From an uncultured Verrucomicrobia subdivision 3 bacterium (GTDB lineage Bacteria > Verrucomicrobiota > Verrucomicrobiae > Limisphaerales > UBA11358), in NCBI GenBank assembly GCA_903847285.1, contig CAINDH010000022.1, forward strand, positions 1-11,310: a DNA stretch of 11,310 nt. Direction: 5' to 3'. The notes under the pieces were generated by a model, which saw only the letters and a program-made list of their open reading frames with translations, made no database searches and was not told the DNA's origin. Made by a program: the position numbers and the translations under genes. How positions within the stretch are numbered: position 1 is the stretch's first letter; the number at the start of each line of letters is the position of its first letter. Positions 1-7,912 of this stretch are shown here, one piece after another.

Positions 1-69
1 ATGCTCGGCACGGGCAAACTGGATTTGCGTGGAGTGAAAGAAATGGCGGCTCAGATGGCATCCCGTTGA
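1..69 (+). CDS. 3' end of a probable AMP-forming acyl-ACP/acyl-CoA ligase (partial)
   Basis: Frame 1 is open from the window edge to a TGA at 67-69 and gives 22 residues. They include LGTGKLDLRGVKEMA. This resembles the C-terminal A10 motif of the AMP-binding (adenylate-forming) superfamily, where a Gly-Lys pair supplies the catalytic lysine of the adenylation half-reaction. The form 'LG(S/T)GK.D' followed by a short helix and the stop recalls the end of Aas-type acyl-ACP synthetase/2-acylglycerophosphoethanolamine acyltransferases, as I remember them. Only the tail is visible, so the substrate cannot be read. A competing open frame (3-149) exists, but its protein looks less natural. The family call is an inference from one motif. 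Confidence 0.5.
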   Translation: MLGTGKLDLRGVKEMAAQMASR

Positions 70-207
70 AAATAGTAGGGGGCGCTACTCCAGCCCTCTG
101 CAGCTTTAGATTGAAGATGAAACCCGCCCCGGTAATTTTCCGAGAGTGATTTAATTTCCACCGCGAAAATTCTCGCCAATTCCGCACCGCGCTGGCACGT
201 TGGCCTC

Positions 208-2526
208 ATGACGCAGTTTTCAAAAAATCGTTTCTACTTTCTCGCGGCCTTCGCGACTTTCACGCTGGCTATCGCCTCGGCGCGCGCGGTCACGACCACG
301 AACGTTTTCGGCTTCACCGGCAAGGAAGTGTTCCCCGTGGATCAGGGCATCACGCAGCTTCACGTTGCGGACATCGACGGGGACGGGTTGAACGACATCG
401 TGGTGGTCAACAATCTGCGCGCAAAAATCAACGTGCTCTACAATCTCACCGGCAAGACCAACGCCGCGCCGCCCACACGCAAGCTAGAGCTGAACGAGTT
501 GCCGCCAGGTGCGCGTTTTCGCATTGATTCTCTGCCTTCCGAGGAACGCATCTCGGTGCTGGCCACGACAGACATGAACGGCGATGGCAAGCCTGACCTC
601 GTTTATTTTGGCGAGACGAAGGATCTGATCGCGGTATATAACCGCGGCACAAACGGCTGGAGCGAGCCGAAACGCTGGCATCTCGAAGACGGGCGCATGG
701 ATGCGAATCCTCTCTCGATTGGCGATTTGAACGGCGACGGATTGCAGGATATTGCGTTCCTCGGCGACAGCGGCACGGTTTATTTTCTCGCGCAGCAAAC
801 CGACCACACACTGGCCGAGCCAGTGAAAATTTCCTGCTCCGGCACGCCCAAAGCCGTTCAGATCATCGATGTTGACGGTGACGGCAAAGCGGATTTATTG
901 CTCGTGGATTTTGACAGTCCTACGCCTTACCGCGTGCGTCAACAAATTGCGGGAGGGCAGCTTGGCCCGGAAATCTTTTTCAAGTCGCAGCCGTTGCGTT
1001 CGTTCACGGTGGATAATCTCGCCGGTGGCAAGACGAACTACGTGATCTCCGTCGTCGCGGCGACAGGCCGGGCGGAAGTTTCGCAGTTCACGCGTAAGGC
1101 AAGTGAAACGCTGGCCGGTAAATTTCAGAAGGGCCAGTTCCAGATTCTCCCGCTCACCAAGACTGATGTCGCCGCGCGCGGTGTGTTGTGGGCAGATGTG
1201 AATGGCGATGGCCTCGCTGACTTGCTCGTGGCCGAACCGGAGAGCGGACAGTTGTCCGTATATCTCCAACAAGTCGATGGCACACTGGCCGCGCCAAAGA
1301 AATTTCCGAGCCTCGCGGGAGTTTCTCAGATTGCCGTCACCGATTGGAACGGAGACGGACAACAGGAAATCTTTCTATTAAGCCGTGATGAGAACGCCAT
1401 CGGCACGACGCATTTCGACAAGAGCGGTCGCCTGCCGTTTCCCACACTGCTCCCGATTGATGGCAAGCCACTTGCAATGGCGGTTGGCGTTTTCAAATCC
1501 GGCGCAAAGCCCGTGCTCGCGGTCATTGCGGACAAGGACGGTGTGCGTTCGTTAGTCACGCGCACGGCGGACGGCAAGATCAAGGCGCAGAAACTTTCCG
1601 AGAGCTTCAAGTCCAACCCCGCCAAGCTCGCGCTTGCCGATGTGAACCAAGATGGCCTTGCGGATTTGGTCGTGTTGATTCCCTACGAGAAGATCAAGGT
1701 GCTATTGCAAAATGCCGACGGCACATTTGACGAGAAGGATGTTGACCCCCCGGGCGGCACAATTGAATCGCCGTGGTTCGCCAATGCAGATGTTGACGGC
1801 GACGGCAAAGCGGAATTGTTGCTGCCGCAGAAAAATTTCGTCCGCGCCGTCGTGCTGGAACCGAAGACGAAAGAAGAAGGCTCTACAAACGCGCCCGGCT
1901 GGACGTTCCGCGTGAAAGACCAGATCAATGGCGCGGCCAGCGATTCACGCATCACCGGCGCGACCATTGTGCCGAACGGCAAGAACGCCACGCCATCACT
2001 TTTCCTGCTCGACGAGGAGAAAAAGCAGCTCACGCTTTGCGAGCGTGACACCAATGGTGTGTGGCAGGTCATAAAAAATGTGGAACTGCCCTTTGTAAAT
2101 TTCCCTGCACTCCGCACGGTTACGCTCGGCGGCACACCCGCCGTGGCATTCCTGGGCCAGAATGCCGTTGCCTGGTTACCGCTGGCAGGCGAAACGTGGG
2201 AACTTTCCAAGCTTGATGACTACGACACGCCCATCAAAGATGGTTTTCTTACCGACATGATAGCCGGTGATATGCTGGGCAATGGCCGCAAGCAAATCGT
2301 TTTTATGGAAAGCGCCAAGAACCATCTCGATCTCGTGCAGTTCGATGCGAATCGCAAGCTCGTGCCCGGCGACCGCTGGCAGGTATTCGAGCAACACACG
2401 TTTCGCGGCGCGCAGAACGCCATCCCCGAACCGCGCGAGTGCGCCGTGGCTGATGTCACCGGCGACAAGAAGAACGATTTGCTCGTGCTCGTGCATGACC
2501 GGATCTTGGTTTATCCGCAGGAATGA
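208..2526 (+). CDS. Secreted FG-GAP/VCBS-repeat protein, probable calcium-binding beta-propellers
   Basis: This 772-residue protein begins with a Sec signal peptide: basic K6/R8, a hydrophobic stretch at about 9-24, and an Ala-x-Ala site (ASARA) giving likely cleavage after residue 27. The mature part carries ten loops of the type D.(D/N)GDG..D, starting near residues 54, 122, 172, 222, 329, 378, 477, 527, 687 and 748. The last two are degenerate (MLGNGRKQ and VTGDKKND). Each loop is followed by a short hydrophobic strand, as in FG-GAP/VCBS propeller blades where the Asp/Asn loop binds calcium. Many are about 50 residues apart, which suggests one blade per repeat and one or two propellers. 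I see no catalytic domain, C-terminal sorting tag or membrane anchor. An extracellular or surface binding role is plausible but the ligand is unknown. There is no clear Shine-Dalgarno sequence before the ATG; the signal peptide fixes the start. The gene converges on the operon at 2598-6452. Confidence 0.85.
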   Translation: MTQFSKNRFYFLAAFATFTLAIASARAVTTTNVFGFTGKEVFPVDQGITQLHVADIDGDGLNDIVVVNNLRAKINVLYNLTGKTNAAPPTRKLELNELPPGARFRIDSLPSEERISVLATTDMNGDGKPDLVYFGETKDLIAVYNRGTNGWSEPKRWHLEDGRMDANPLSIGDLNGDGLQDIAFLGDSGTVYFLAQQTDHTLAEPVKISCSGTPKAVQIIDVDGDGKADLLLVDFDSPTPYRVRQQIAGGQLGPEIFFKSQPLRSFTVDNLAGGKTNYVISVVAATGRAEVSQFTRKASETLAGKFQKGQFQILPLTKTDVAARGVLWADVNGDGLADLLVAEPESGQLSVYLQQVDGTLAAPKKFPSLAGVSQIAVTDWNGDGQQEIFLLSRDENAIGTTHFDKSGRLPFPTLLPIDGKPLAMAVGVFKSGAKPVLAVIADKDGVRSLVTRTADGKIKAQKLSESFKSNPAKLALADVNQDGLADLVVLIPYEKIKVLLQNADGTFDEKDVDPPGGTIESPWFANADVDGDGKAELLLPQKNFVRAVVLEPKTKEEGSTNAPGWTFRVKDQINGAASDSRITGATIVPNGKNATPSLFLLDEEKKQLTLCERDTNGVWQVIKNVELPFVNFPALRTVTLGGTPAVAFLGQNAVAWLPLAGETWELSKLDDYDTPIKDGFLTDMIAGDMLGNGRKQIVFMESAKNHLDLVQFDANRKLVPGDRWQVFEQHTFRGAQNAIPEPRECAVADVTGDKKNDLLVLVHDRILVYPQE

Positions 2527-2544
2527 TTTGATTAATTCCGAAAT

Positions 2545-2582
2545 AAAAATCCCCGGCCACCAATCGGTTGCCGGGGATTTTT
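2545..2582. terminator. Bidirectional rho-independent terminator between convergent genes
   Basis: The arms 2545-2557 and 2570-2582 are perfectly complementary over 13 bp, with a GC-rich core (CCCCGGC/GCCGGGG) and five A:T pairs at the base. Inside, 2559-2561 can pair with 2566-2568 around an AATC tetraloop. The hairpin ends in a T run on both strands, and it lies between the stop codons at 2526 and 2598, so it can end transcription from both sides. Confidence 0.9.
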
Positions 2583-2597
2583 GTTGGCAAAAACGAT

Positions 2598-4097
2598 TCA
2601 GGTAAGCACCCAGCCCGGACGGTTTTCGCGCTTGATATAAGGCGCAGCTTCGGGGCAATTGGTCGCCTTCATATTAGGGCCGTCCCATGCTAGCTTCTTG
2701 CCGACGCGCAATGAGACGCAGCCGAGCAGCATGATTTCCGTTAGCTGGGCACCAATCTCGAATCGTGAGAAGCAACCTTTCGGGTCGCCATTTTTGATCG
2801 CCTCAATCCATTCCAGATGATGTCGCTCGTCAGTGCTGCCTTTGAACGGATTGCGTGGGAGCGATTGCGGAATCACAGCTTCTGCCGCCGCCGGATGTTT
2901 CTTGTAATGGACGAATTTGGCATCGTCATTCAGCTTAATGAAAAACTGTTCGCCGTAGTCGTCTGGTGAAAAGATTTTGCCTTTTTCGCCGATGAGCAGG
3001 CAGGCGCTATTCGGCACTTCACCTTGAAACGCTTCGATGTCCACGAGTAATTCCTTCGGCGGCTTGTTGCTGAAATCGTGCCCGTTCGGCTTGGTGCTGT
3101 CTGGCAAACCGCCGTCATACCAGGTGAACGTGGCGGGCGCGAACGCCAACGTGTCTTCTCGGTGAAGAAAAGTTTTTTTCCGCGCCGGAACCTTGGCCTG
3201 GCGACCGGGAAATTCAAAGCGGATTTTGGAGCCGAGCGGATACGTCTCGTTGTTCATCGCGCCGAGCACCGAGCCTTCGATTTCCGTAGGGTAGCCCAGT
3301 TTGAGAGCGCGAAACGGCATGTTGACTGTGTGGCACGCCATGTCGCCGAGCGCGCCGGTGCCGAAATCCTGCCAGCCGCGCCAGTTCCATGGAGCATACG
3401 CGCCCTTCTTGTAAGGCCGGGCCGGGGCCGGGCCGAGCCAAATATCCCAGTCGAGTGTTTCCGGCACAGGGTCAGAACCTTCGGGGCGACCTTGCCCCTG
3501 CGGCCACACGGGGCGGTTCGTCCAGATGTGAACCTCGCGCACCTGACCAATGACGCCGCCTTGGATGACTTCAACCGCGCGGCGCAAACCATCCGCCGCA
3601 CTGCCTTGATTGCCCATTTGCGTGATCACGCCGGTGTCGTGCGCCAGCTTCCGCAGATAGCGAGCCTCGTAAATCGTCTGCACCAGCGGCTTCTGCACAT
3701 AGACGTGTTTGCCGTGGCGCATCGCGTAAGACGCAGCGATGGCGTGGAAATGATCCGGCGTGGAAATGGTCACGGCATCGATGCTCTTGCCCATCGCCTC
3801 AAACATTTTGCGGAAATCCTGGTAAAACTTTGCGTTAGGATATTTTTTCAACTGCTCAGCGCAGCGTGCAGAATCCACATCACAAAGTGCCACGATGTTT
3901 TCGCCGGCGCAGCAATCCGTGTCGCTCTTGCCTTTGCCCATGACACCGATGGAGGCGATGTTCAATTTGCTGTTCAGGTTTTTGGCGCGCAACAACGTTG
4001 GCACGCCGAACACGATCGCGCCGGTCGCGAGCGAAGTGGTTTGGAGAAAATTCCGGCGGCTCAAAGCACCCGGTAAAGACTTGCGTAGTGATATCAT
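2598..4097 (-). CDS. Tat-exported Gfo/Idh/MocA family oxidoreductase
   Basis: This 499-residue protein belongs to the Gfo/Idh/MocA family of NAD(P)-dependent sugar or cyclitol oxidoreductases. The N-terminus has a twin-arginine motif, SRRNFLQ at residues 13-19, followed by a hydrophobic stretch and an Ala near 38, so it should be exported folded with its cofactor. The Rossmann half follows: IGVMGKG at about 50-56, then CDVDS after the second strand, STPDHFHA at 112-119, and VYVQKPLVQ at 132-140, where Lys137 sits at the family's catalytic-lysine position ('QKP' instead of 'EKP'). GDMACHTVNMPFRAL at about 251-265 carries the conserved His of the C-terminal domain. The ATG at 4097 fits the Tat signal. 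The gene lies 43 bp after apbE on the same strand and is probably the last gene of that operon. The family is large in PVC bacteria and the substrate cannot be read from sequence. Confidence 0.92.
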   Translation of the reverse strand: MISLRKSLPGALSRRNFLQTTSLATGAIVFGVPTLLRAKNLNSKLNIASIGVMGKGKSDTDCCAGENIVALCDVDSARCAEQLKKYPNAKFYQDFRKMFEAMGKSIDAVTISTPDHFHAIAASYAMRHGKHVYVQKPLVQTIYEARYLRKLAHDTGVITQMGNQGSAADGLRRAVEVIQGGVIGQVREVHIWTNRPVWPQGQGRPEGSDPVPETLDWDIWLGPAPARPYKKGAYAPWNWRGWQDFGTGALGDMACHTVNMPFRALKLGYPTEIEGSVLGAMNNETYPLGSKIRFEFPGRQAKVPARKKTFLHREDTLAFAPATFTWYDGGLPDSTKPNGHDFSNKPPKELLVDIEAFQGEVPNSACLLIGEKGKIFSPDDYGEQFFIKLNDDAKFVHYKKHPAAAEAVIPQSLPRNPFKGSTDERHHLEWIEAIKNGDPKGCFSRFEIGAQLTEIMLLGCVSLRVGKKLAWDGPNMKATNCPEAAPYIKRENRPGWVLT

Positions 4098-4140
4098 ATA
4101 AAAATTTTAAGCAGGCGAAACGGCCGGCAAAACAAAAATC

Positions 4141-4986
4141 TCAAGAAATCTTGCCGCCTAAATTTGCAACCAACGGTGGAGGACGTTTCCCTAGAATGAT
4201 TTCTCCATCGCCGTCGTCTAAAATAACCAGCCACGATTTTTCCTTCGCGATGACTTCAGAAATCTCCGCATTGCTTAAAACCATGCACGCTGTGGACAGC
4301 GCGTCGGACTCGGCAGCGGAATCGCACAAAGCCCACGCACGGGACTGACGATGCGCCGGCTGGCCGGTGAGCGGAGCAAGAATATGCTGACCTTTTACCG
4401 CGATCCCGGAGCCGCTCAAAGAAAGATTCTTCAGCCAGTAACGGCGCGGTGAATTGTCTTCTCCTAAGCCGCACGACCAACCGGATGTTTCCGCCGGGGC
4501 ATCACCTGCTAGAATACTGCTACCACCGGCGACAAGTAGAAATTTTTCCACGCTCCATGCCCGTAATAATTCCGCCATGCAGTCGAGCGCAAAGCCTTTG
4601 CCAATTGCGCCCAGATCAAACTCCAATTTTCCGACATCGCAGCGGATGGAAAAATGTTCCAGCGACCAGCGTGGTTTTTCCGGCTGGGTTTGCAGCGCCG
4701 CCGCCGTGATCGAAAACGCACCGTTCGTCGCGGCCTCCATTTTTTCCGCAACCCGCAGGCACGCCAGCACAGGTGCGGTAAGCCGGATCGATTCACCGGG
4801 CGTGAGTTGCGCAATCGCGGCGACTTCGCTGTTCGCCTGAAAACGGCTCAACTTCGATTCCAAATCGTCCGTCAGCGTAAATGCCGCCTGTGCCGCCTGC
4901 GCCGCGTAAGTCAGATCTTCACCCGCGATGCGAATTTCCCAAAACGTTGCCATCGCCCGGTGCTTGAAGACGTGGATGGTGCTCAT
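4141..4986 (-). CDS. apbE: FAD:protein FMN transferase (ApbE family)
   Basis: ApbE enzymes use FAD to attach FMN covalently to a threonine or serine of a target flavoprotein, with Mg2+. Numbered from the ATG at 4986 (281 residues), family motifs appear in order: HRAMATFWE at 9-17, LSRFQANSEVAAI at 47-59, TNGAFSIT at 87-94, DLGAIGKGFALD at 124-135, VAGGSSI at 152-158, HILAPLTG at 201-208, and ESDALSTACMVL near 226-237 with the metal-binding Asp and Thr. I chose ATG 4986 because it overlaps the upstream stop as ATGA; the longer frame to a GTG at 5016 adds ten residues with no family similarity. Neither start gives a signal peptide or lipobox, although many ApbE proteins are periplasmic lipoproteins, so this one looks cytoplasmic. 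No flavinylation target (such as a Na+-NQR, RNF or FMN-binding-domain protein) is encoded in the window. Confidence 0.88.
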   Translation of the reverse strand: MSTIHVFKHRAMATFWEIRIAGEDLTYAAQAAQAAFTLTDDLESKLSRFQANSEVAAIAQLTPGESIRLTAPVLACLRVAEKMEAATNGAFSITAAALQTQPEKPRWSLEHFSIRCDVGKLEFDLGAIGKGFALDCMAELLRAWSVEKFLLVAGGSSILAGDAPAETSGWSCGLGEDNSPRRYWLKNLSLSGSGIAVKGQHILAPLTGQPAHRQSRAWALCDSAAESDALSTACMVLSNAEISEVIAKEKSWLVILDDGDGEIILGKRPPPLVANLGGKIS

Positions 4987-6446
4987 GGCAGATTGGATTT
5001 GACCGGAGGCGTCCACAAAATGAAAAGGACATTGGGCCGCACTCCAAAGAATTCCGGCCGGAAATCACTCAGCCGCGCCGTCAAGTTGGTCGGCGTATCG
5101 GTGGTAGTAATAAAAAAATCCGCCGCGCCTGGGTCCCGTCCGGGCTGCCAATAGCCAACGCTGAAAAATTTCCGCAAATACCACGGCAGTGGCCACGTGT
5201 CCGGCATCACCACCGCAATGCGCGGCTGGGAAATATTTCGTTCGCGGCAAATCTTTTCCACCAGCACCGGCAGGCCGAGCAGGTCATCCGTGGTGTGTGC
5301 GTATGCGAGAGGATTTCGTTCATCCGCCGGTTTATGAAACACGAGTTCCTGTGTTTGTGCACCGCAGGTTGCCAGCAATAAAATTCCGGTGATGAGTGAA
5401 CCCCAACTCCCGGCCTTGCTATCGAACGCGCCAATGATGACCGACACGCCCACGCCGCAGAGCAGGGTGAACGGCAGCCATAAATTCAGAGCCAGCCACG
5501 GCGTCTTGTAAGGTATGGCGGAATAAATCAAGGTGACGACGAGAGCGTATATCATCAGCGGCAACGTAGCTTTACGCTGGCCAGTTACCGTAGCGCAGAT
5601 GGCCGCGTATATCCCAGCAGCGGCGGCGAATGACAAAACGAAAAGCGGGTCGAGTAATTGAAAATAGTAGGCGAATGGCTTGGCGTGCCCTTCGCCACCG
5701 GCACGCGCCACGAAGCGTGGAATGGCGTGAAATAAATCCGCCAATGCACCAAAATTCTGGCCGAACCAGGTGAATAGTAAAACCGTCGCCGTCAGGAAAA
5801 CAACGCCCGCCACGGCAAATGTTTTTGTCGAGGCTAACGCTTGGCGGCGATTCATCAGCCAGATGATGAACGCGGCGCCAGCCAGCGCAAAGAAATGGAT
5901 GACGGCAGTTTCTTTGCACGCCAGCAGCAGAGCTGCGCAAAGGCCGGTGAGCGCGGCAAACGACCACGAATTATTTTTCAGTGTATGCCAACCGGTAAGC
6001 ATTAACCCAAATGTGGCGGTGACGAACAATGTCTCGTGAATGAAATAGCGACTGTAATACACCGGCAGCGGTGAGACGGCGAACAGCAGCGCGGCGACTA
6101 AACACGCGGTAAAGCCAAAAGCTTCCACCCCAAAACCGAACAGCAAGATCATTGCGCTACCGATGAGGACGGGCGTGAGACGGAGCTGTGTTTCGGTCAA
6201 CTCAGAAAAATGTTTTGCGCCGCAAAGCTGTGTGATGGGCTTGGCGAAAAGAAATAGCGCCGGACCGTGCTTGTCTTGCGGATCGTATTTGTAGGTTTCA
6301 CCCGCAAGCAGATTGCCCGTGATGAAGGCATTCACAGCCTCGTCGGTATGCATCGGTCGCTCACCGAGTCGCGGCAGACGGATGGCCAGCGCGAGGAGAG
6401 TGATGGCAATGAAGATTGCCCAGCGGACTTTTAATGAAATGACCAT
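4983..6446 (-). CDS. Polytopic membrane protein, Agl23-like (TIGR03663 type), possible glycosyltransferase
   Basis: This is a large integral membrane protein of 487 residues with about eleven hydrophobic helices, spread over roughly residues 8-365, and a soluble C-terminal tail of about 115 residues. It resembles the family called 'flippase activity-associated protein Agl23', related to GT39/PMT-type glycosyltransferases that use lipid-linked sugars. Supporting motifs are RPMHTDEAVNA in the first loop (the acidic D-E pair expected for the GT-C fold), DKHGPALFLFAKPI, SRYFIHE and IPYKTPWLALN. The tail includes PDTWPLPWYL, also typical of this family. The open frame extends to a GTG at 6452 (MPMVIS), but the ATG at 6446 is the more likely start. 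It is the first gene of the apparent operon with apbE and the Gfo/Idh protein. The biochemical activity of bacterial members is not established; the family call rests on motif recall. Confidence 0.75.
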   Translation of the reverse strand: MVISLKVRWAIFIAITLLALAIRLPRLGERPMHTDEAVNAFITGNLLAGETYKYDPQDKHGPALFLFAKPITQLCGAKHFSELTETQLRLTPVLIGSAMILLFGFGVEAFGFTACLVAALLFAVSPLPVYYSRYFIHETLFVTATFGLMLTGWHTLKNNSWSFAALTGLCAALLLACKETAVIHFFALAGAAFIIWLMNRRQALASTKTFAVAGVVFLTATVLLFTWFGQNFGALADLFHAIPRFVARAGGEGHAKPFAYYFQLLDPLFVLSFAAAAGIYAAICATVTGQRKATLPLMIYALVVTLIYSAIPYKTPWLALNLWLPFTLLCGVGVSVIIGAFDSKAGSWGSLITGILLLATCGAQTQELVFHKPADERNPLAYAHTTDDLLGLPVLVEKICRERNISQPRIAVVMPDTWPLPWYLRKFFSVGYWQPGRDPGAADFFITTTDTPTNLTARLSDFRPEFFGVRPNVLFILWTPPVKSNLP

Positions 6447-6571
6447 CGGCACGTTCTGATGATTATGTTTGTTGGTTCTGCAAATGTTTCTTCATAGTGA
6501 GCACGGTATTTACCTGCTTCGTTCAAGTCCAGCAAATCGTCGCTACTTTGTTTTCTCAGCGGCGGTTCACC

Positions 6572-6599
6572 TTGCCGCGCGAGAAATTATTTCTATAAT
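6572..6599 (+). promoter_or_regulatory. Predicted serS promoter, sigma-70 type, leaderless geometry
   Basis: A perfect -10 box TATAAT lies at 6594-6599, and a TTGCCG -35 box (4 of 6 matches to TTGACA) at 6572-6577, with a 16-bp spacer. The usual start of transcription about 7 bases after the -10 box falls at 6606, the first base of the serS GTG. It lies in the 153-bp gap between the divergent genes. For the opposite strand only a CATAAT box at 6467-6462 is visible, with no good -35 partner. Confidence 0.65.
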
Positions 6600-6605
6600 T
6601 CCGCC

Positions 6606-7907
6606 GTGCTCGACATCAAACTCATCCGCGAAAAGGCAGATTTCGTCCGCTCGCGTCTCGCCACGCGCGGGGCAGGGGACGAAGCGAAGATTGACGAAAT
6701 CCTCAAGCTCGACGAACAGCGGCGTAAATCTCTCGCCGAAGTGGAAACTTTCAAAGCTCTCCGCAACCGCGTGTCGAAAGAAATCGGTGCGCTCATGGGC
6801 CAGAAAAAACTCGCCGAGGCCGAGGCCAAGAAAGCCGAGACGAAAAATTTGGGCGACCAGATTGCCGCACTCGACAAAGCCGCAGTCGAAGCTGAATCAG
6901 CCCGCGACGTGCTCATGCTGCAATTGCCGAACCTCCCGCACGAATCTGTCGTGCTTGGAAAAACCGCGGACGAGAATCCGGAGGTGCGCATCCATGGCAC
7001 CAAAGGAAATTTTAATTTCAAACCCAAGTCGCACGTTGAGCTTTGTGAGTCACTCAAGCTGGTGGATTTTGCCCGCGCGGCAAAACTTTCTGGCAGCGGT
7101 TTCTTGCTCTACACGAACTGGGGCGCACGGCTGGAACGCGCGTTGATTTCATTTCTAATCGACCTACACATCATGCAACACGGCTACACAGAAGTCTCGC
7201 CGCCGCTCATGGTCGGAGAACAGTGCATGGTCGGCGTCGGGCAGTTTCCGAAATTCAAAGACCAATACTACGGCGTGGCTGAAGGCGGGCGCGCGGAGGA
7301 ACTTGGAAAACTTTATTTGATTCCCACGGCGGAAACTCCGGTGGCGAATATTCATCGCGAGGAACTATTGGCAGAGAAACAATTACCCATCCGCTACTGC
7401 GCTTACACACCGTGCTTCCGCGGCGAGGCGGGCGCAGCGGGCGTCGGCACGCGCGGCATGATTCGCGTGCATCAGTTCGACAAAGTTGAGCTAATCAAAA
7501 TCGTAAAGCCGGAGACAGGCTACGACGAGCTGGAAAAAATGGTAGCCAACGCCGAAAAAGTTTTGAAATTGCTCGACCTCCATTACCGCGTTATCATGCT
7601 TTGCACGGGCGACATGGGATTTGGCAGCGCGAAGACTTATGACATTGAAGTCTGGGCACCAGGGCAGGGAAGCTATCTCGAAGTTTCCAGCTGCTCGAAC
7701 TGCGAAGATTTCCAATCTCGCCGGATGAATATGCGCTTCAAAACAGAGACTGGCGAAAACAAATTCCCGCATATCCTAAACGGCAGCGGCACAGCCCTGG
7801 CGCGCTTGTTCGTGGCGCTTATCGAAACGCATCAGCAAGCGGATGGCTCGGTGAATATCCCCGAAGCACTCCAGCCGTATTTGAAGACTGACCGTATCAC
7901 CGCCTGA
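6606..7907 (+). CDS. serS: Seryl-tRNA synthetase
   Basis: The 433-residue product charges tRNA-Ser with serine (and tRNA-Sec where present) in the cytoplasm; the usual length is about 425. The N-terminus MLDIKLIRE is the canonical SerRS start and fixes the GTG at 6606 as the initiation codon. Residues about 27-105 form the charged, Lys/Glu/Ala-rich antiparallel coiled coil that grips the tRNA-Ser long variable arm. The class II core follows: TAET at 241-244 in the serine pocket, motif 2 FRGEAGAAGVGTRG at 271-284 continuing into RVHQFDKVEL, SSCSNCEDFQSRRM at 361-374, and motif 3 NGSGTALARLFVALIE at 392-407 with Arg400. No key residue appears missing. There is no leader for a ribosome-binding site because the promoter abuts the start codon. 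glgA begins 5 bp after the stop, so the two are probably co-transcribed. Confidence 0.98.
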   Translation: MLDIKLIREKADFVRSRLATRGAGDEAKIDEILKLDEQRRKSLAEVETFKALRNRVSKEIGALMGQKKLAEAEAKKAETKNLGDQIAALDKAAVEAESARDVLMLQLPNLPHESVVLGKTADENPEVRIHGTKGNFNFKPKSHVELCESLKLVDFARAAKLSGSGFLLYTNWGARLERALISFLIDLHIMQHGYTEVSPPLMVGEQCMVGVGQFPKFKDQYYGVAEGGRAEELGKLYLIPTAETPVANIHREELLAEKQLPIRYCAYTPCFRGEAGAAGVGTRGMIRVHQFDKVELIKIVKPETGYDELEKMVANAEKVLKLLDLHYRVIMLCTGDMGFGSAKTYDIEVWAPGQGSYLEVSSCSNCEDFQSRRMNMRFKTETGENKFPHILNGSGTALARLFVALIETHQQADGSVNIPEALQPYLKTDRITA

Positions 7908-7912
7908 CGCGC

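Noticed and set aside
76..91. Short stem AGTAG/CTACT after the upstream gene's stop codon as a terminator.
   Set aside because: Only 5 bp with no following T run.
111..138. TTGAAG ... TAATTT as a promoter for the FG-GAP gene.
   Set aside because: The -10 match is only 3 of 6, and nothing else supports it.
3..149. Open frame on the + strand from the window edge, overlapping the end of the upstream gene.
   Set aside because: Its product lacks family motifs, while frame 1 ends with an A10-like GTGKLDLR motif and a stop at 67-69; only one of them can be the upstream gene.
3078..4076. 332-codon + strand frame opposite the Gfo/Idh gene.
   Set aside because: It is the antisense of a clearly coding, motif-bearing gene; its Arg/His/Ala-rich product is typical of a GC-rich shadow frame.
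6469..7146. 225-codon + strand frame across the divergent gap and the start of serS.
   Set aside because: It overlaps serS in another frame, and the Ser/Arg-rich product has no recognisable domain.
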